In this document: positions 46,209 to 58,310 of the stretch, piece by piece | How the letters are laid out: the number at the start of each line of letters is the position of its first letter | Numbering within the stretch: position 1 is the first letter of the stretch | DNA from: Topomyia yanbarensis | Taxonomy: Eukaryota; Arthropoda; Insecta; Diptera; Culicidae | Direction of reading: 5' to 3' | DNA: 64,000 nt | Assembly: GCF_030247195.1 (NCBI RefSeq) | Contig: NC_080672.1 | Location: 364,366,271 to 364,430,270, forward strand | Made by a program: the position numbers and the translations under genes | The notes under the pieces: generated by a model | Told to the model about the DNA's origin: nothing | Database searches by the model: none | Seen by the model: the letters and a program-made list of their open reading frames with translations, nothing else

Positions 46209-46375
46209 TGTCGTGTTCTGACGAACGGCTACCAAACTATCACGTTCAAAGTCAATCACACAACTGACGAACTTTTTCTTACTTCTTTGATTTTATCCTT
46301 CTCTCCAATACATTCTCTCCGCTCCGCCAATTTTATTTCATTATTCCTCTCTCTCTCTCCATCTCAGTCCCTACA
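46209..46375 (-). repeat. 5' LTR
   Basis: 167 bp; on the minus strand it begins TGTAGGGACTGAGATGG and ends AACACGACA. Same sequence as 43984-44148 apart from the CT microsatellite. Confidence 0.9.
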
Positions 46376-46380
46376 GGCTT

Positions 46381-49119
46381 GTCATTGCGAATCGGATCTT
46401 TCTTGACGACTTTCATTTTCTTGGAATGGACAGTGTCTGGGTAGTATCGTAATATCCTGGCTGTATACAAGGTGTATTTAGAAACCATATTTTACATGTT
46501 GCTTAGATGCATGTAGATGCTCACAAACAAATATGTAAAATGCACCGAAGGCACGTGCAATTTTATTATTCTGCTCAGCAGTTATGGTTAATGTTGTTTT
46601 ACACAGTTCAGACAAATGATAACATAATTCATGTCATGTTTGAGCTCCATTATTTTCGGCACAAATCAATACCTCATCTGCAGAAATCTATGCCGCATCG
46701 GCACAACACTATCAGCGGCATTTGCTTGAAATTATTTTGCAAGCGGATTTTTCCCTGCAAAATAACATCAATATCGGGAGGGAAAAAGAAGACCGTCTTC
46801 GCATGTCCCGTCCCAAGTTGACCCTCACTGGCGATATATACCTATACACACACTATGCACAGCATAAGAAAACGATTTGCTTGGATTGAGAGATCGGACA
46901 CCAATGTGTCTAAGGTCCTATTTTATTTATTATGCTGCTCTTTAATGACATTACTAATCATACTGCGAACCATTTTATGAGTTTTTTAAACTTTCAGTTA
47001 AAATTTGACAGTTCGAAAGCTATTTTTTCTCGAATGTTAAAATGTAATGTTGACATTTGGATAGTTATTTCAGAATTGACAGCTGCGAAAACCATGAGAT
47101 GGTGGGGGTGTGAACATTTGTCAATATTGCATTATTTGTTTTTTTTTGCTTACTACATTTAGTATGACAGTCTTAGTCTCGAAACGAGAACAATGTCATC
47201 TACAGCATGAAATAACCCATCTTTCTTCCTTCAATTTTTATTGGAAAATCTTGACAACATCAAATAAGTATAGACAACGTTCCCAACTTTTTATTCTGTG
47301 CATTATGGGCACGGATTTAAACTAATAAGCTGTCAAAGTTAAATATCGCGCTGTCAAATTTAGCCATGTTCCAGAGCAGGGTTATTTTGCAAATAACTTT
47401 CGAAGGTTCACAGCGTGAATAAACCATCAGTCCCCATCAAAACTCTGTCATCAGTTTTTCACTACAGTAACTAAAAAGAAGCGACCAAATTTTAAATGAA
47501 ACAGGCTTTTTATTCCATCGCTTCGTCACCTACCGCCGCTTAATTCGAATGCATGTCGTTTTTATTGTTATTGCTTAGCAGCTAATTTTGTGTTTTAATT
47601 TCCATTTTAATGCTGAGCTACTGCAATTCTACAGCTTTTGTGAGCAGTCCTGACAGTCCCACATAATTAATTGATGTCACCTTTTGTCTTCACGATTGGC
47701 ACATCTGGTTAAACAAAACTTTCAGGTTGGCTGCGTTCTATCCGGAAGAAAAGCCGTTAAGTCCCAGATGTTGAGTAAAGCTAAGTCATTGACCTTGGTC
47801 AAGTTCAGCCCTTAACCCTCATCACTCAGTCGGTTCCTTCTCGTTAGATTGCACCGGGTGGCTGGGACCAGTAATTACGATCAATTCGAGTCTGGGTGTC
47901 CCCACGGCTGGCCGGTTTGGCACGAGGGCAAACTGATACCTCGACCCTCCTCCCTCGTCAACAATCCACTTCGATACAGCATGGTTTTTTTTTTCGCGCT
48001 GCATTTTTTTTTGATCAACCAACGATAAACAAGCTTGATCGTTTGCGCACATAACGCGAAGAGTAGGGGTACTTTCCTCGATCGGCGGTATATAATTTCC
48101 ACTGCAATCAGCTCGTGTCAAGAATCTTGTCCTGCTGTAGGGCAAAAGCATTCTACTAAACAAGTATATGCGAGGGAAGGCGGTCTCTAAGTTGATCGAG
48201 CAGGAGGACACATGGTAGAGTGGCTTTTTTCGTTTTCAATATGGTAGCGGGGTCCGGCGTTTGGGTTTGAAAATATGCATTTTAATTATGTATTCATAAA
48301 TGTTTGCGGTCTTTGTTTGGAGTTATGCAAATGTTATTAAATACTTTCGAAACAGACAAACACACACAGCACTTAATTTTGCCTCCATTGTTTACCTGAA
48401 AACTGAATTTGGTAGAGCACCGGTACGTCGACGGCTTCACAACGATCGTTTTGTTGAGTAAAATGCGGGTGGTCAACATCATGAACAACTCAGGAATCAG
48501 AATATATTGACTCGATTGGCACGTTCCCCATGTTATTCGGAGAAAACAGTAAATATTTTAGATTCTTCACTTCCGAAGGAATGATGAACTCTACTGAAAA
48601 GGTCTAACCACTGACCTAGATATAGTTACATATCTTTGAGATTTAGCTTCCTGTTCACAGGATCGTCTATGTATGTGTTATGAATGAGTTACCTGATTAT
48701 GTGGTAGTTTACCTTAGAGTGTAAAGAGAATGAAATGCTATAATACTATAATCAATTAAATAACATCGATATGAAATCATATCGATAATCGAACTGTCAG
48801 AAATGTCGACATAGAAGGTTTGCTGATCGAACAAATAAAAGTGAAGGTTCTCTCATAGCTGGACCATCAAAGTGAACAGTTGAGTTTTTAATTTATCAAA
48901 GTATGGAGAACCGAAAATCCTGATACGCAATTTCGTTATTGCGGGGCAGTTATATATCAAATAATATGCAGCTCTGTTCACAAAGATCGCACGAAGAATA
49001 CTCAGCAAGCTGAATAGCAGCCATGGGATAATTAAGTTTGCAATATCCAGTCAGTGCTCTGACTAGAATGCTGCATTAACCCATCATTCACGGAATCATG
49101 AATCGGTCACGTCCGGAAT
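46381..49119. other. Non-coding region with one unassigned minus-strand frame
   Basis: The frame 47822-48211 (minus, 129 codons; DEGGGSRYQFALVPNRPAV) has no known domain. Its C-terminal half is GC-rich compared with its flanks and the sequence may belong to a dispersed repeat. Nothing else was recognised. Confidence 0.4.
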
Positions 49120-49148
49120 TCGCTACCTTTGATTCTAGCATCCTCGAC

Positions 49149-49775
49149 TCATACCTTCAGTTGGATCAATCAATAAAAAATCGCTTATATTCACTAGGCA
49201 CGGTGTTCCAAGGTGACATGACCGGGAACTCTAGTGGTATGGGGGAGCTCTCTTCTAGTATCTGAATCGCACACTGAAAATTAAGTATCAGAGTCACGGT
49301 TCGCGCGATCGTTGAAGATTACTCGTTAATATGCGAATGATCATACGGTTATAAAATTGAACTTACATACACGTTAACACACGCGATAATCACGTTAACA
49401 TACAAACGCTTTAGCATCGACCACACATAACTACACCCGCGATCTCGCAAACACCCCGGTGATTAACGCTTTAGCCCTTTTAAACTCATAAACGCGGTCT
49501 CAAGCGCTGACCTACAAACCCATGTGTTTGCGTGTATCTATCACGTCCGAAAATCCCTGCCATCGGCAATAGTAGCATAGCTCCATACCTTCAGTGAACC
49601 AATAAAAAAATGACACTCATATTCACTAGACAACACGTTCCATGGCGACATGACCGGGAACTCTAGTGATATGGAAGAACTCACTCTCCTTTAGCCTCTG
49701 AACCGTACACCGAAAAAGTGGTCCGCGCGCAATCATCCAAGAACACGCTCGAATATGCGAATGGACACACGGTAC
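49149..49775. repeat. Two direct copies of a ~200-bp sequence, 428 bp apart
   Basis: Copy 1 (about 49149-49352) and copy 2 (about 49577-49775) share CATACCTTCAGT, ATATTCACTAG, GACATGACCGGGAACTCTAG and AATATGCGAATG. They may be remnants of one LTR or a local duplication; no TG/CA ends with a target duplication were found. Confidence 0.65.
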
Positions 49776-50757
49776 ATACACGCTAGCACACACGACCCAC
49801 AAACGCCAACGTGATCGAGGTGGTTGACGTTCGAACGCTCGATTCCTTCGCGATGATACATGTGATTGGGGAGCCCCTGCACCCGCATATATTTGAATCG
49901 TACAGTGAGTATCACATTCAGAATCGCGGCCCGCTGCAATTGGCCTTAAGCAGTGGGTTCCCGTCGTTTCCCGTCTCGTCTGCAATTGTAGTGAATGATT
50001 CTGACGGGGGAGCCCTTCCGAGACCCTCGCTCTACAGCTACAGTAGGAAAACTCTCGGAAAAAAAATCCTGCCGTATGGAAAGTTTCTCATTTTGATAAT
50101 ACAAATCGATCGTAAGAAAGGCTCTAAAATTGTCCCGCAGGAAATTCGAATATCAAAACACAATAGAAAAGTGTCGAAAACAAAATCTAAACTATGCAAT
50201 TAAAGATGTCAAAAGGATATTAGAAATATACGATCCGATGATTGTCGAGGGAAACTGTAAACTGCTCTTAGGACAAGAAGTTTGCGCTGAAATCGGAAAG
50301 AATTGGTTCAAGATAAGTTTAGCGGAAAATATTTTCATGGCTCCCAAAAAAAAGTTTGAATTGGTATACGGTTTGCACTTGTGATCCACATAGAAAAAAG
50401 CACCCAGTACAATTTTTCGCAGTGTCCAACGCATATCAAGCTAATTTGTCCTCACAATTAGGAGCCTATAAACCAAGATTTTGCTGCATGGTGTTCACAA
50501 TTGTTTAGTTAACCTTTGGATTTGAAGTTTTTAATGCTTCGTCGGTGTAACACAATCTCACTTGTTGAACAAGTTTTGCCACGATATCCTTACCTAGCTC
50601 CTATGCAATTTTGTTACAACTTTTCCTATTATGATGATGTTTTACCATGCGTTTTCGAATTCTCAACGAGATTTGAACACAATGTTTACATTGAATAAAA
50701 TTCACATAACTTCTTTTTGTACGCCAAAACGTAACTAGATACGTTATAGTGTATATA
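49776..50757. other. Unassigned region left of the second mariner
   Basis: Plus-strand frames at 49811-50203 and 50130-50384 (IKDVKRILEIYDPMIVEG) carry no recognised domain. They may be fragments of an unknown element. Confidence 0.35.
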
Positions 50758-50813
50758 AAGGGTGTCCCACATAAAATTGCATCACGGAAAAAACGAAACG
50801 AAAATTGGAAAAG

Positions 50814-51585
50814 ATGGCGTCACTCAAAAAGTAACGTCGTGAATTGATTTTGCGCAAGCACCTGGAAAACCCTCAACTCTCTCATCGGGACATCGGAAAA
50901 GAACTCGGAATCGTGCAGTCAACGGTGAGTCGTGTGAATAAACGTTACTATCAAACTCTGAGCATCGATCGGAAGGAGAAGTGCGGTCAGAATGGATGTT
51001 CTATTAGTGATCAGGATCACAAGCGTGTAGTGAAAGGGTTTAAGCGGAATCCCAATGCTTCGGTCAGGGATGTGGCCAAAAAGTTGAATCTGTCCAAGTC
51101 TTTCGTTCAGAGTGCCAAATATTGGAAGAGATTGCAAACGTTCAAAGTGCAGAAGGCTCCAAATAGTGACGAATGGCAAAATACGATGGGAAAGTCATCG
51201 GCTCGGAAACTGTTCACCAGATGCTGACGAAGTCTCATTATCTCATCATGGATGATGAGACACATGTCAAGGTGGACTTCCGACAGTTTCCGGGGCTACT
51301 GTTAGATGTTCCGGAGGAAGTAAGGAAACAGAAACTTCATGTGGCAAACGGAGTGCGCCGTTCGTGAATACCGGGATAGTAAACGGGGAGATCTACCTCA
51401 AAGAGCATCTGCAGAAGCGTCTGCTTCCTCTGTTGAAGCAAAAGTAGGGCCCATTCGATCTTTTGGTTGTATCTAGCTTCGTGCCACTATTCAAATGTTG
51501 TCCTGGAGCGGTACGAAGCCAACGCGATCACTTTCGTACCCAAGGACATGAACCTTCCCAACAGTAGAAGCTGCAGCCAGATGTT
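50814..51585 (+). pseudogene. DD37E mariner transposase, decayed
   Basis: Starts at ATG 50814 but meets a TAA at 50832. The product then reads LILRKHLENPQLSHRDIGK, a helix-turn-helix as in the transposase at 29927-28908, and SVRDVAKKLNLSKSFVQSAK. A frame change near 51170 leads to LIMDDETHVKVDFRQFPG with the first catalytic Asp. Further shifts follow: GIVNGEIYLKEHLQKRLLPL, then ERYEANAITFVPKDMNLPNS. The segment with the catalytic Glu is deleted. The residual C-terminus (QNLMSG) continues at 56725 beyond the inserted LINE. The two transposases of this window are clearly related but of different subfamilies. Confidence 0.85.
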
Positions 51586-52072
51586 TTATTTTTTTTATAT
51601 AGATAAGTTTATTTAGGCCCAAATACGGTAGCTCAACGCGGCCGATAATTCATTTTTTAAGGTACATCACACGTGTTAGTGGGGAAAGAGAAAGCCGTAT
51701 TTAGGGGCGGCTTGCTCTCCTCTTATGTTAGTAAAGGAAAAGGGTAGGAAGTGGGATATTGTATTGTATGATATTGTATTGTAAAATTTTGTAAAATTGA
51801 CATTGCCGTTGGCTGGTTGATGATTGTGGGGGATAGGCACACTTTATTGTAGTGGTTTCCATCCTGTAATCGCAGGGGTGAGGGGAGGGTCGATATTTCG
51901 GATGATTATTGGCACTCCGATGCTGTCATGATGTTCTTGTGACATGTGTCATGATGTTCTGGATGGACGGTTATCAAGAAAGGTATGCATCGTAGACTCG
52001 TGAAGCAATGCCATATTTTAGATACAGGGAGAGGTAGACGAGGTTCTGCTGTGAATGAGAGGGGAAAATGTA

Positions 52073-55000
52073 TTAAACTTGGACATCAATAGTTTTCAAA
52101 ATGTTGTAGATAAGAAAAATGTAGGGGTGGTCACGGCTTGCCAGGACGTCCCGGACTGGCACATAGGGTGATCTACCTCGGGCCCGAAGGGAATCTATTA
52201 GTTGGGACATGGAAACCCGGTACTCTGTGCATAGCCAAACAACATGCTCGATGTCGTGATAGCCGTTCTCACAATCACAATGATTACTGTCAGCAAGCTT
52301 TATACGACGGAGATGCGCATCAAACGAGTAATGGTTGTACATCGTACGAATAAAGTCCTGGTTCAGATCCAAGCCCTTAAACCAAGCATTCGTTGATACC
52401 TTCGGGATAATGGAATGTAGCCACCGTCCCAGATGCCCATTGCTCCATGAAGTTTGCCAACTTTCGAGCGTCCTCTGACGAGAGATACTGAAAAATCCAT
52501 TGAAGCAAATTGGTCTTTCGTAAGTGTCGCCTTCTAATGCGCCCACCTTGGCTAAAGAGCCAGCCTTCTCATTGCCCGCAATAGAACAATGTGACGGGAT
52601 TCAGATAAAGCACTCAGATATTCCCGTATTTTCTCCAGGAAATACGTTGAGTGCTTTCCAGGCTTCGCCGCACGGATGGCCTCAATGGAGCTGAGACTGT
52701 CCGAAACGATGAAGTAATGGTCTGCGGGCAGGTTGTCAATGGTCCCGAATGTATACTGAATGGCAGCTAATTCTGCAACGTAAATTGAAGCAGGATCATT
52801 GAGTTTGAATGAGGCAGCAAGATTTTCGTTGAAGATACCGAAGCCTGTGGACCCGTCGAGAATTGATCCATCAGTGTAGAACATTTTGCCGCAGTCGACT
52901 TGATGGTATTTATTATTGAAAATATTTGGGACCACTTGTGGGCGAATGTGATCTGGGATTCCACAAATCTCTTCCTTCATGGATGTGTCGAAAAATACAG
53001 TTGGAGCAGAAGTATCTAAGAGATGAGCACGGTTAACGTTATACGAAGATCAATTGATGCTCTGTGTCATGTAATCGAAGTACAAGGTCATGAATCGGGT
53101 CTGAGAATTAAGCTCGACAAGCCTTTCGAAATTTGCAATCACCAATGGGTTCAAAATATCGCATCGAATGAGCAATCGATACGAGAGGTCCCAAAATCGA
53201 TTTTTTAGTAGAAGGACGCCCGCCAGCACTTCTAAACTCATCGTATGGGTCGAGTGCATGCAACCCAAGACAATACGCAAACAGCGATACTGGATTCTCT
53301 CTACTTTGATGAAATGTATGCTCGCAACGGAGCGAAAGCAGAAACATCCGTACTCCATCACTGATAATATCGTTGTTTGGTACAGCCTGATTAGGTCTCC
53401 CGGCTGGGCACCCCACCATGTTCCGGTTATTGTACGGAGAAAGTTGATCATCTGTTGGTTCTTCTGTTCTAGATACCTAATGTGACATCCCCATGTACCT
53501 TTAGAGTCGAACCAGACCCCGAGATATTTGAATGTTGAAATTTGAGCAATAGTTTTATCCATTAACTGAAGCTGTAGTTTCGCTGGTTAACGCTTCCTTG
53601 AAAATACGACTAGCTCAGTTTTCTTCGTGGAGAACTCGATGCCCAGCTGGAGAGCCCAAGCAGACAAATTGTCCAAGGTATTTTGCAGTGGTCCTTGCAA
53701 GTCGACGGCCTTGGGACCTGTAATAGAGACCACACCGTCATCTGCAAGTTGCCTTAGCGTGCAGGAATTGACAAGACATTCGTCAATGTCATTCACGTAA
53801 AAATTGTAGAGAAGAGGGCTTAGACATGAGCCCTGGGGAAGGTCCATGTAGCTAAATCGTGATGTCGATAAATCACCATGCGAGAAATGCATTTGTTTTT
53901 CAGACAACAGGTTTAGCAGAAAATTATTTAAAATTGGTGAAAGACCATGCTGGTGCAACTTCTCTTAAAGAATGTTGATAGAAACTGAATCGAAAGCCTC
54001 CGTAATATCCAAGAATACTGATGCCATCTGCTCTTTGTTAGCATATGCCATTTGAATTTCTGTTGAGAGCAACGCAAGGCAATCGTTCGTCCCTTTGCCT
54101 TTGCGGAAGCCAAATTGTTTATCTGACAGTAAGCCATTTGTTTCGACCCAATTGTCGAGGCGAAACAAGATCATTTTCTCTAATAACTTCCGGGTACAGG
54201 ATAGTATTGCAATCGGTCGATACGAGTTGTGATCGGAGGTTGGTTTTGCTCATCGATGTTTCTCTTGTTAACCCGTCGACAAACCGGCGCCAGTAACTGC
54301 GTTTCTTGGCTTTTATTAAATTTTTCATTCGCTTTTCTATTTTCTATCGCGTACAGTCGATAGCTAGCGACTAACCCGTCGTTCCGGAAGGCTTTATACG
54401 CGGCAGCCTTCTCCGCGTACACGTCTGAGCACTCTTTGTCCCACCACGGGTTGGGAGAACGTTTTTGGGTGTTCACTTCGGGTACTCGTTTCGTCTGAGG
54501 TTGAATCGCGCTATCGAGAATCGAGTTGGACAAAAGCTTATACTCTTCCTCCGGGGGAAGTACATGTGTTGGATCGATAGTTATGGATATCTCAGCAGCG
54601 TAGCTCTTCCAATCAATGTTTCGTGTGAGGTCATAGGAAACATTGATTGGTTCCGAAGGTCTTGAACGAGTGGTGATTGCAATTACAATCGGCAGGTGGT
54701 CACTACCGTGGGGATCAGATATTACCTTCCACTTGCAATCTAACCGTAGTGATGTCGAGCATAGAGATATGTCCAGTGCACTTGCTTGCGCTGGGGGTCT
54801 AGGAATTCGTGTCATTTCTCCTGTGTTCAGAATTGTCATATTGAAGTTGTCACAAAGGTCTTGAATTGTCGAGGATCGATTATCGTCGTACAGACATCCC
54901 CACTCTGTACTGTGAGAGTTAAAGTCTCCAAGAAGCAGGCGGGGCGAGGGAAGGTGTTCAATCACGTTGGAGAGTCTTCGATATCCCATCATGGCCCTAG

Positions 55001-55256
55001 GAGGAATGAAAATAGAAGCAATGCATAGATCTTTGCCTTTGATTGTTGTTTGACAAGCGACAACTTCAATGCCTGGCGTCGAAGGGAGATTCATTCGATT
55101 GAAGGAGTAGCATTTTTTGATCCCTAAAAGTACCCCTCCATATGAGTCTTCTCGATCCAAACGGATAATGTTGAAATCGTGGAAGTTGAGGTTTATATTA
55201 GAAGTAACCCGTGTTTCACATAGGGAAAAGGTATCAAAATTATTGTAATCTAGCAA
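52073..55256 (-). pseudogene. I-clade ORF2 endonuclease-RT-RNase H, broken
   Basis: Endonuclease from about 55256 (SLCETRVTSN, LLLGDFNSHSTEWG, SDPHGSDHLPIVIA). After about 54230 the sequence jumps to RT motif 2 (GFRKGKGTNDCLALL), so early RT motifs are deleted. Then VFLDITEAFDSVS, LPQGSCLSPLLYN and LADDGV, where Tyr of the usual YADD is Leu. RNase H: MFYTDGSILDGSTGFGIF, IYVAELAAIQYT and FIVSDSLSSIEAI. The Cys/His tail (CDCENGYHDIEHVVWLC) ends at 52073. The stop at 53588-53590 and the frame changes near 53950 and 52550 make it inactive. Confidence 0.85.
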
Positions 55257-55342
55257 GTGTTTTAATGAATCAATTTTGGAGATAATACTTCTGCGGTTTC
55301 CTTTTTAAAACAGTGATCAGATCCATGATTACGTTTAATAAG

Positions 55343-56301
55343 TTAGCCATCGAAGGATACGATCGCTGCAAGGAGTGGCCATTGTTCAGTCAACTGTTTT
55401 AAAAATGTTCTTACTGTTGTTAGAATAGCAACTAGCAAGCTTTTCAGAGGATCCGTAATGTTGAAAGCTGTGAATATCCAGTCCACAATTTCAGAGAATT
55501 TAAGGAATCCCGTTTTAGGTTGAGTTTCTGACTGTAAAATGAGAGCACTTGGGATTTTGTACGTTGGGCATGTCAAAAGTTCATGCGGATTCTCCCCACA
55601 GTAAACACACTTCTCAGCGGGCCTACTGCAAGTATCATCCGCATGGCGTTCCTCACATTTACCGCGCCGTTGCTTGTTGCTACAGTAGTTGGCCGTGTGA
55701 CCTAGCTGCTTGCAATTGGAACAATTCATGACCCGCGGTACAAATAGACGAGCTCCTCCCACTTCAACGTAGCTCGGAAGTGCAGATCCGGCGAAGGTTA
55801 CGCGAAACGAGTCTGATGGATAGTAACTCCCATCTTCGATGGACTTTGAGTGCAATTGCTTGCACTCCAAAATCTTAACTGTTTGAAGGTTAGGGTCCTT
55901 AAAGCGGTCAAACCCATCATTCATCAGATCATCGACAGTTAGGCCCGCATCACTTACCACACCGTCGATCTCCACATCACGAGAAGGAATGTAGACGCGA
56001 TACTCCAGCGTAAAGAGGCTATTGCCAACGATATTATTGGCCTGTTTCAAGTCAGTAACGGCTACGCGCAGTTTATCTGACTGAACCTTTTTAATCTCGG
56101 CTACAGCCGAGTAACGTTTACCACCCAAGGACCAGCGGATCCACTCTGGTAAACCTTGACTCGGGGGGAGGGGGGCTGTGAGACATTGGGGGAAAGCGGG
56201 GGAAGTGGATCGCCCATAACTTCATCTGTCTCCGAATCAGATACACGTTCCTCTTCCCCATAATATTCGTCTTCGGATGACGATCCTTCTGTTTGTTCCA
56301 T
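55343..56301 (-). pseudogene. I-clade ORF1 (gag-like), one frameshift
   Basis: Opens at ATG 56301 with an acidic stretch (EGSSSEDEYYGEEERVSDSE). The frame changes at about 56115-56130, next to a G run at 56161-56171, and continues to 55343. The middle part is an RNA-binding-like domain. Zinc knuckles CSNCKQLGHTANYC and CVYCGENPHELLTC have C-X2-C-X4-H-X4-C spacing. ORF1 proteins of this type coat the element RNA. Confidence 0.82.
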
Positions 56302-56916
56302 TTTGTTGCGGGAGCAACACGCTCGACCGCACTATTTAACTTAAATCAAAATAAAATCAAAAACAATAATAAAAAAAATCGATAAGAAAAGTAAAAAACG
56401 TAACACTTCACCAGTTGGTTCCTGACGAGCTGGTAGGTGAATTGATCCTTCGTTTCTTTTGTCCGTCACCCGCGTGATCTTCACACAGTAGAGAGCTGGT
56501 ATAGCTCGTCTAAACAAAGCCGTCTTTCAGGCAAGAAAACTGTTTAGTACCGCACTGCACTGCACTACTTGACACAATTTAACGTTTGTAATGTTTATAC
56601 TCCAGCCCTTGCTGGGATAAACACCTTCACCGATATCGCCTAACTCAAGGTAATGTTACAACAAACAACGCGCGTGTGTAAACTGAAAGGGCGCTCGGTT
56701 ACGAATGAAAAGCAGCCAGATGTTGTACAGAACCTAATGAGTGGAGACTGGAGTTAAGCGTACAGGTGCAATTATAGTGTTGAAATTGAATAAAATAAAT
56801 ATGCCAAAAGCTTATTAATGGGTTAAATTTTATTGTCTGAAAGTTTGAAAAGGATCGGTTCACAATTTTATTTTAAATTTTTTTTCGTTAAGCTATTTGA
56901 TGCGGGACACCCTTTA

Positions 56917-57632
56917 ACTTGATTGCCCTTTTTCATTATCTAATCTAGTATAGTTGGCTTTAATTCTTACAAAAAGAATCACATGAAAATGTATTTTATC
57001 AAAAACATTGAAACAAACACTGATTTTGCTATAGGAGTGGATAAACTTGTTTTACATATTCTGTACATATAAAATAATTTCTCTATGGCCAACGATAGTT
57101 CAACTACATAAAAAAGATGAGTCAATATAATACATAGGTCATTTTTTTATTCCATTAGTTCACGTACGATGCGTGCTTGGTGCGAGAAAATATAAAAACT
57201 TAGAAAAAGCGGAAAAGAATTTGAATTTAAAATTAACCGAATTCGCCTTCCTGCGCGAATCAAACAAATAGCTGGGCAAAAGCAGCCAACCACAGAACGG
57301 CAGCATAAGCATAAGAAAGCAAGACCAACATAGCCTCTAGGGTTGCCAGCCAGACCAGCATTGAAATCACTACACTAGTTTGCCCACCACCGCCACCAGC
57401 TATAGGAAGGATAGGCCTATGCGCGGTGATCGTAGCACGCGATCGCACACACCGACACCACACCCGCCTGCTGCCGTTGAATCAATCTCATCGCCATAGT
57501 ACAAACTGGCCTCCTAGGATCGATCACCGCGTCAACCGTGCTTAAAACGATAACAGCCGAAGCTGGCCATTACCACTGCGCACGACTGCCAACCGAGAGG
57601 AAGAGAGTCGTGCGCTCATTTGTTTCGAATTG
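56917..57632. other. Non-coding DNA
   Basis: AT-rich up to about 57240, then GC-richer. The minus-strand frame 57463-57260 is hydrophobic at its end but begins with GTG and has no family match. Confidence 0.4.
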
Positions 57633-57894
57633 GGGACCATTCATAAATTACGTAACGCTTTTAGGGGGGGGAGGGGGTACGGCAAGTTGTGACAAGTTGT
57701 TACATTGGGGGGAGGGGGTGTTAACTAGATCGTTACGTAACATGTTTTCGCCGAAGAAAAAAAATTTTTTTCCTTGGAATTTGTTACGTAACAGGGGAGG
57801 GGGGGATGGAAAAATTTGTGACAATTTGTTACATAGGGGGAGGGGGGGGTCTATTTTGGGCAATTTTTGCGTTACGTAATTTATGAATGGTCCC
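57633..57894. mobile_element. 262-bp miniature element with 26-bp perfect ends and G-rich interior
   Basis: GGGACCATTCATAAATTACG starts the left end (57633-57658) and the exact reverse complement closes it (57869-57894). TTG flanks both sides (57630-57632, 57895-57897). Inside, runs of G (57664-57675, 57700-57718, 57796-57806, 57836-57849) alternate with GTTACGTAAC palindromes and GACAA.TTGTTACAT words. Confidence 0.92.
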
Positions 57895-58247
57895 TTGGTT
57901 TAAAATCGCTCTTTATCGTTCGCGCTTTCCACCGGCGACCTGTTGATGTGAGTCGCGAAGGGACCTGAAGAAAAATGGTACGTGTATGAATGGGATCGGT
58001 ATTCATCGAGCTATACTGTGAGAAACATGCTAGGAACTTTCCACGCTCACGAAGGTTGCATACCGTTCTTCTGGTTGAAAATCGCTGATAATATTGTCGG
58101 CCGCCTGCTGTGCATGCAAGAACTGATCGCGTTTATATCGGTGTTTTATGCTCATTCTCTCTCACTCGCTTTCGTTGTCCCCATCTCCGCTGATCCGCCG
58201 TTCGGTTGAGCCGAAAGCTTCCGATGGCGGGACCGCGCTGGTGGCGA

Positions 58248-58310
58248 TCAGTCCCTGCTTGGCGTCGCTCGTATAAGGAGGTACTCGCACTCTCCCGTTC
58301 GAATCAAATT
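58248..58310 (+). promoter_or_regulatory. Possible core promoter of the membrane-protein gene
   Basis: TCAGTC at 58248 resembles an initiator. GTATAAGGAG at 58271, with TCAAAT about 32 bases further on, would be an alternative TATA/Inr pair. Neither fits perfectly; the start is uncertain. Confidence 0.3.

Larger units (their letters stand above)
43984..46375 (-). mobile_element. Non-autonomous LTR retrotransposon (TRIM/LARD-like), minus strand, 5-bp target duplication
   Basis: Two direct repeats of 165 and 167 bp bound the element, and GGCTT occurs on both sides (43979-43983 and 46376-46380). The repeats begin TG and end CA. Orientation comes from the inner edges: next to the right LTR the minus strand reads TGGCGCAGTTCGGTA, close to a tRNA-Ser primer site, and next to the left LTR it reads the purine-rich AGAGTAGAGGTAGTGAAGGA. 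There is no gag, protease, RT or integrase in the 2060-bp interior, so it must borrow proteins from an autonomous relative, possibly of the Ty3/gypsy 17.6/297 type that uses tRNA-Ser. The interior consists mainly of two tandem arrays. Confidence 0.85.
51586..56711 (-). mobile_element. I-clade LINE with RNase H, inserted in the mariner, 13-bp target duplication
   Basis: GCAGCCAGATGTT at 51573-51585 and 56712-56724 flanks the element exactly. Its 3' end on the minus strand is an A-rich tail (51586-51597 read TTATTTTTTTTA on the plus strand). It has a 5' leader (56711-56302), ORF1 and ORF2. ORF2 holds endonuclease, RT and RNase H in the order usual for the I clade. The first part of the RT is deleted near 54230, and ORF2 has shifts and stops. 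Confidence 0.92.
50758..56914 (+). mobile_element. DD37E mariner element, interrupted by an I-clade LINE
   Basis: Left end AAGGGTGTCCCACATAAAAT at 50758 and the inverted right end ATTTGATGCGGGACACCCTT ending at 56914; TA flanks both (50756-50757, 56915-56916). Between them are the decayed transposase and, after 51585, a 5.1-kb LINE. Without the LINE and one copy of its target duplication the mariner would be about 1.0 kb, shorter than the usual 1.3 kb because of an internal deletion. Confidence 0.9.
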
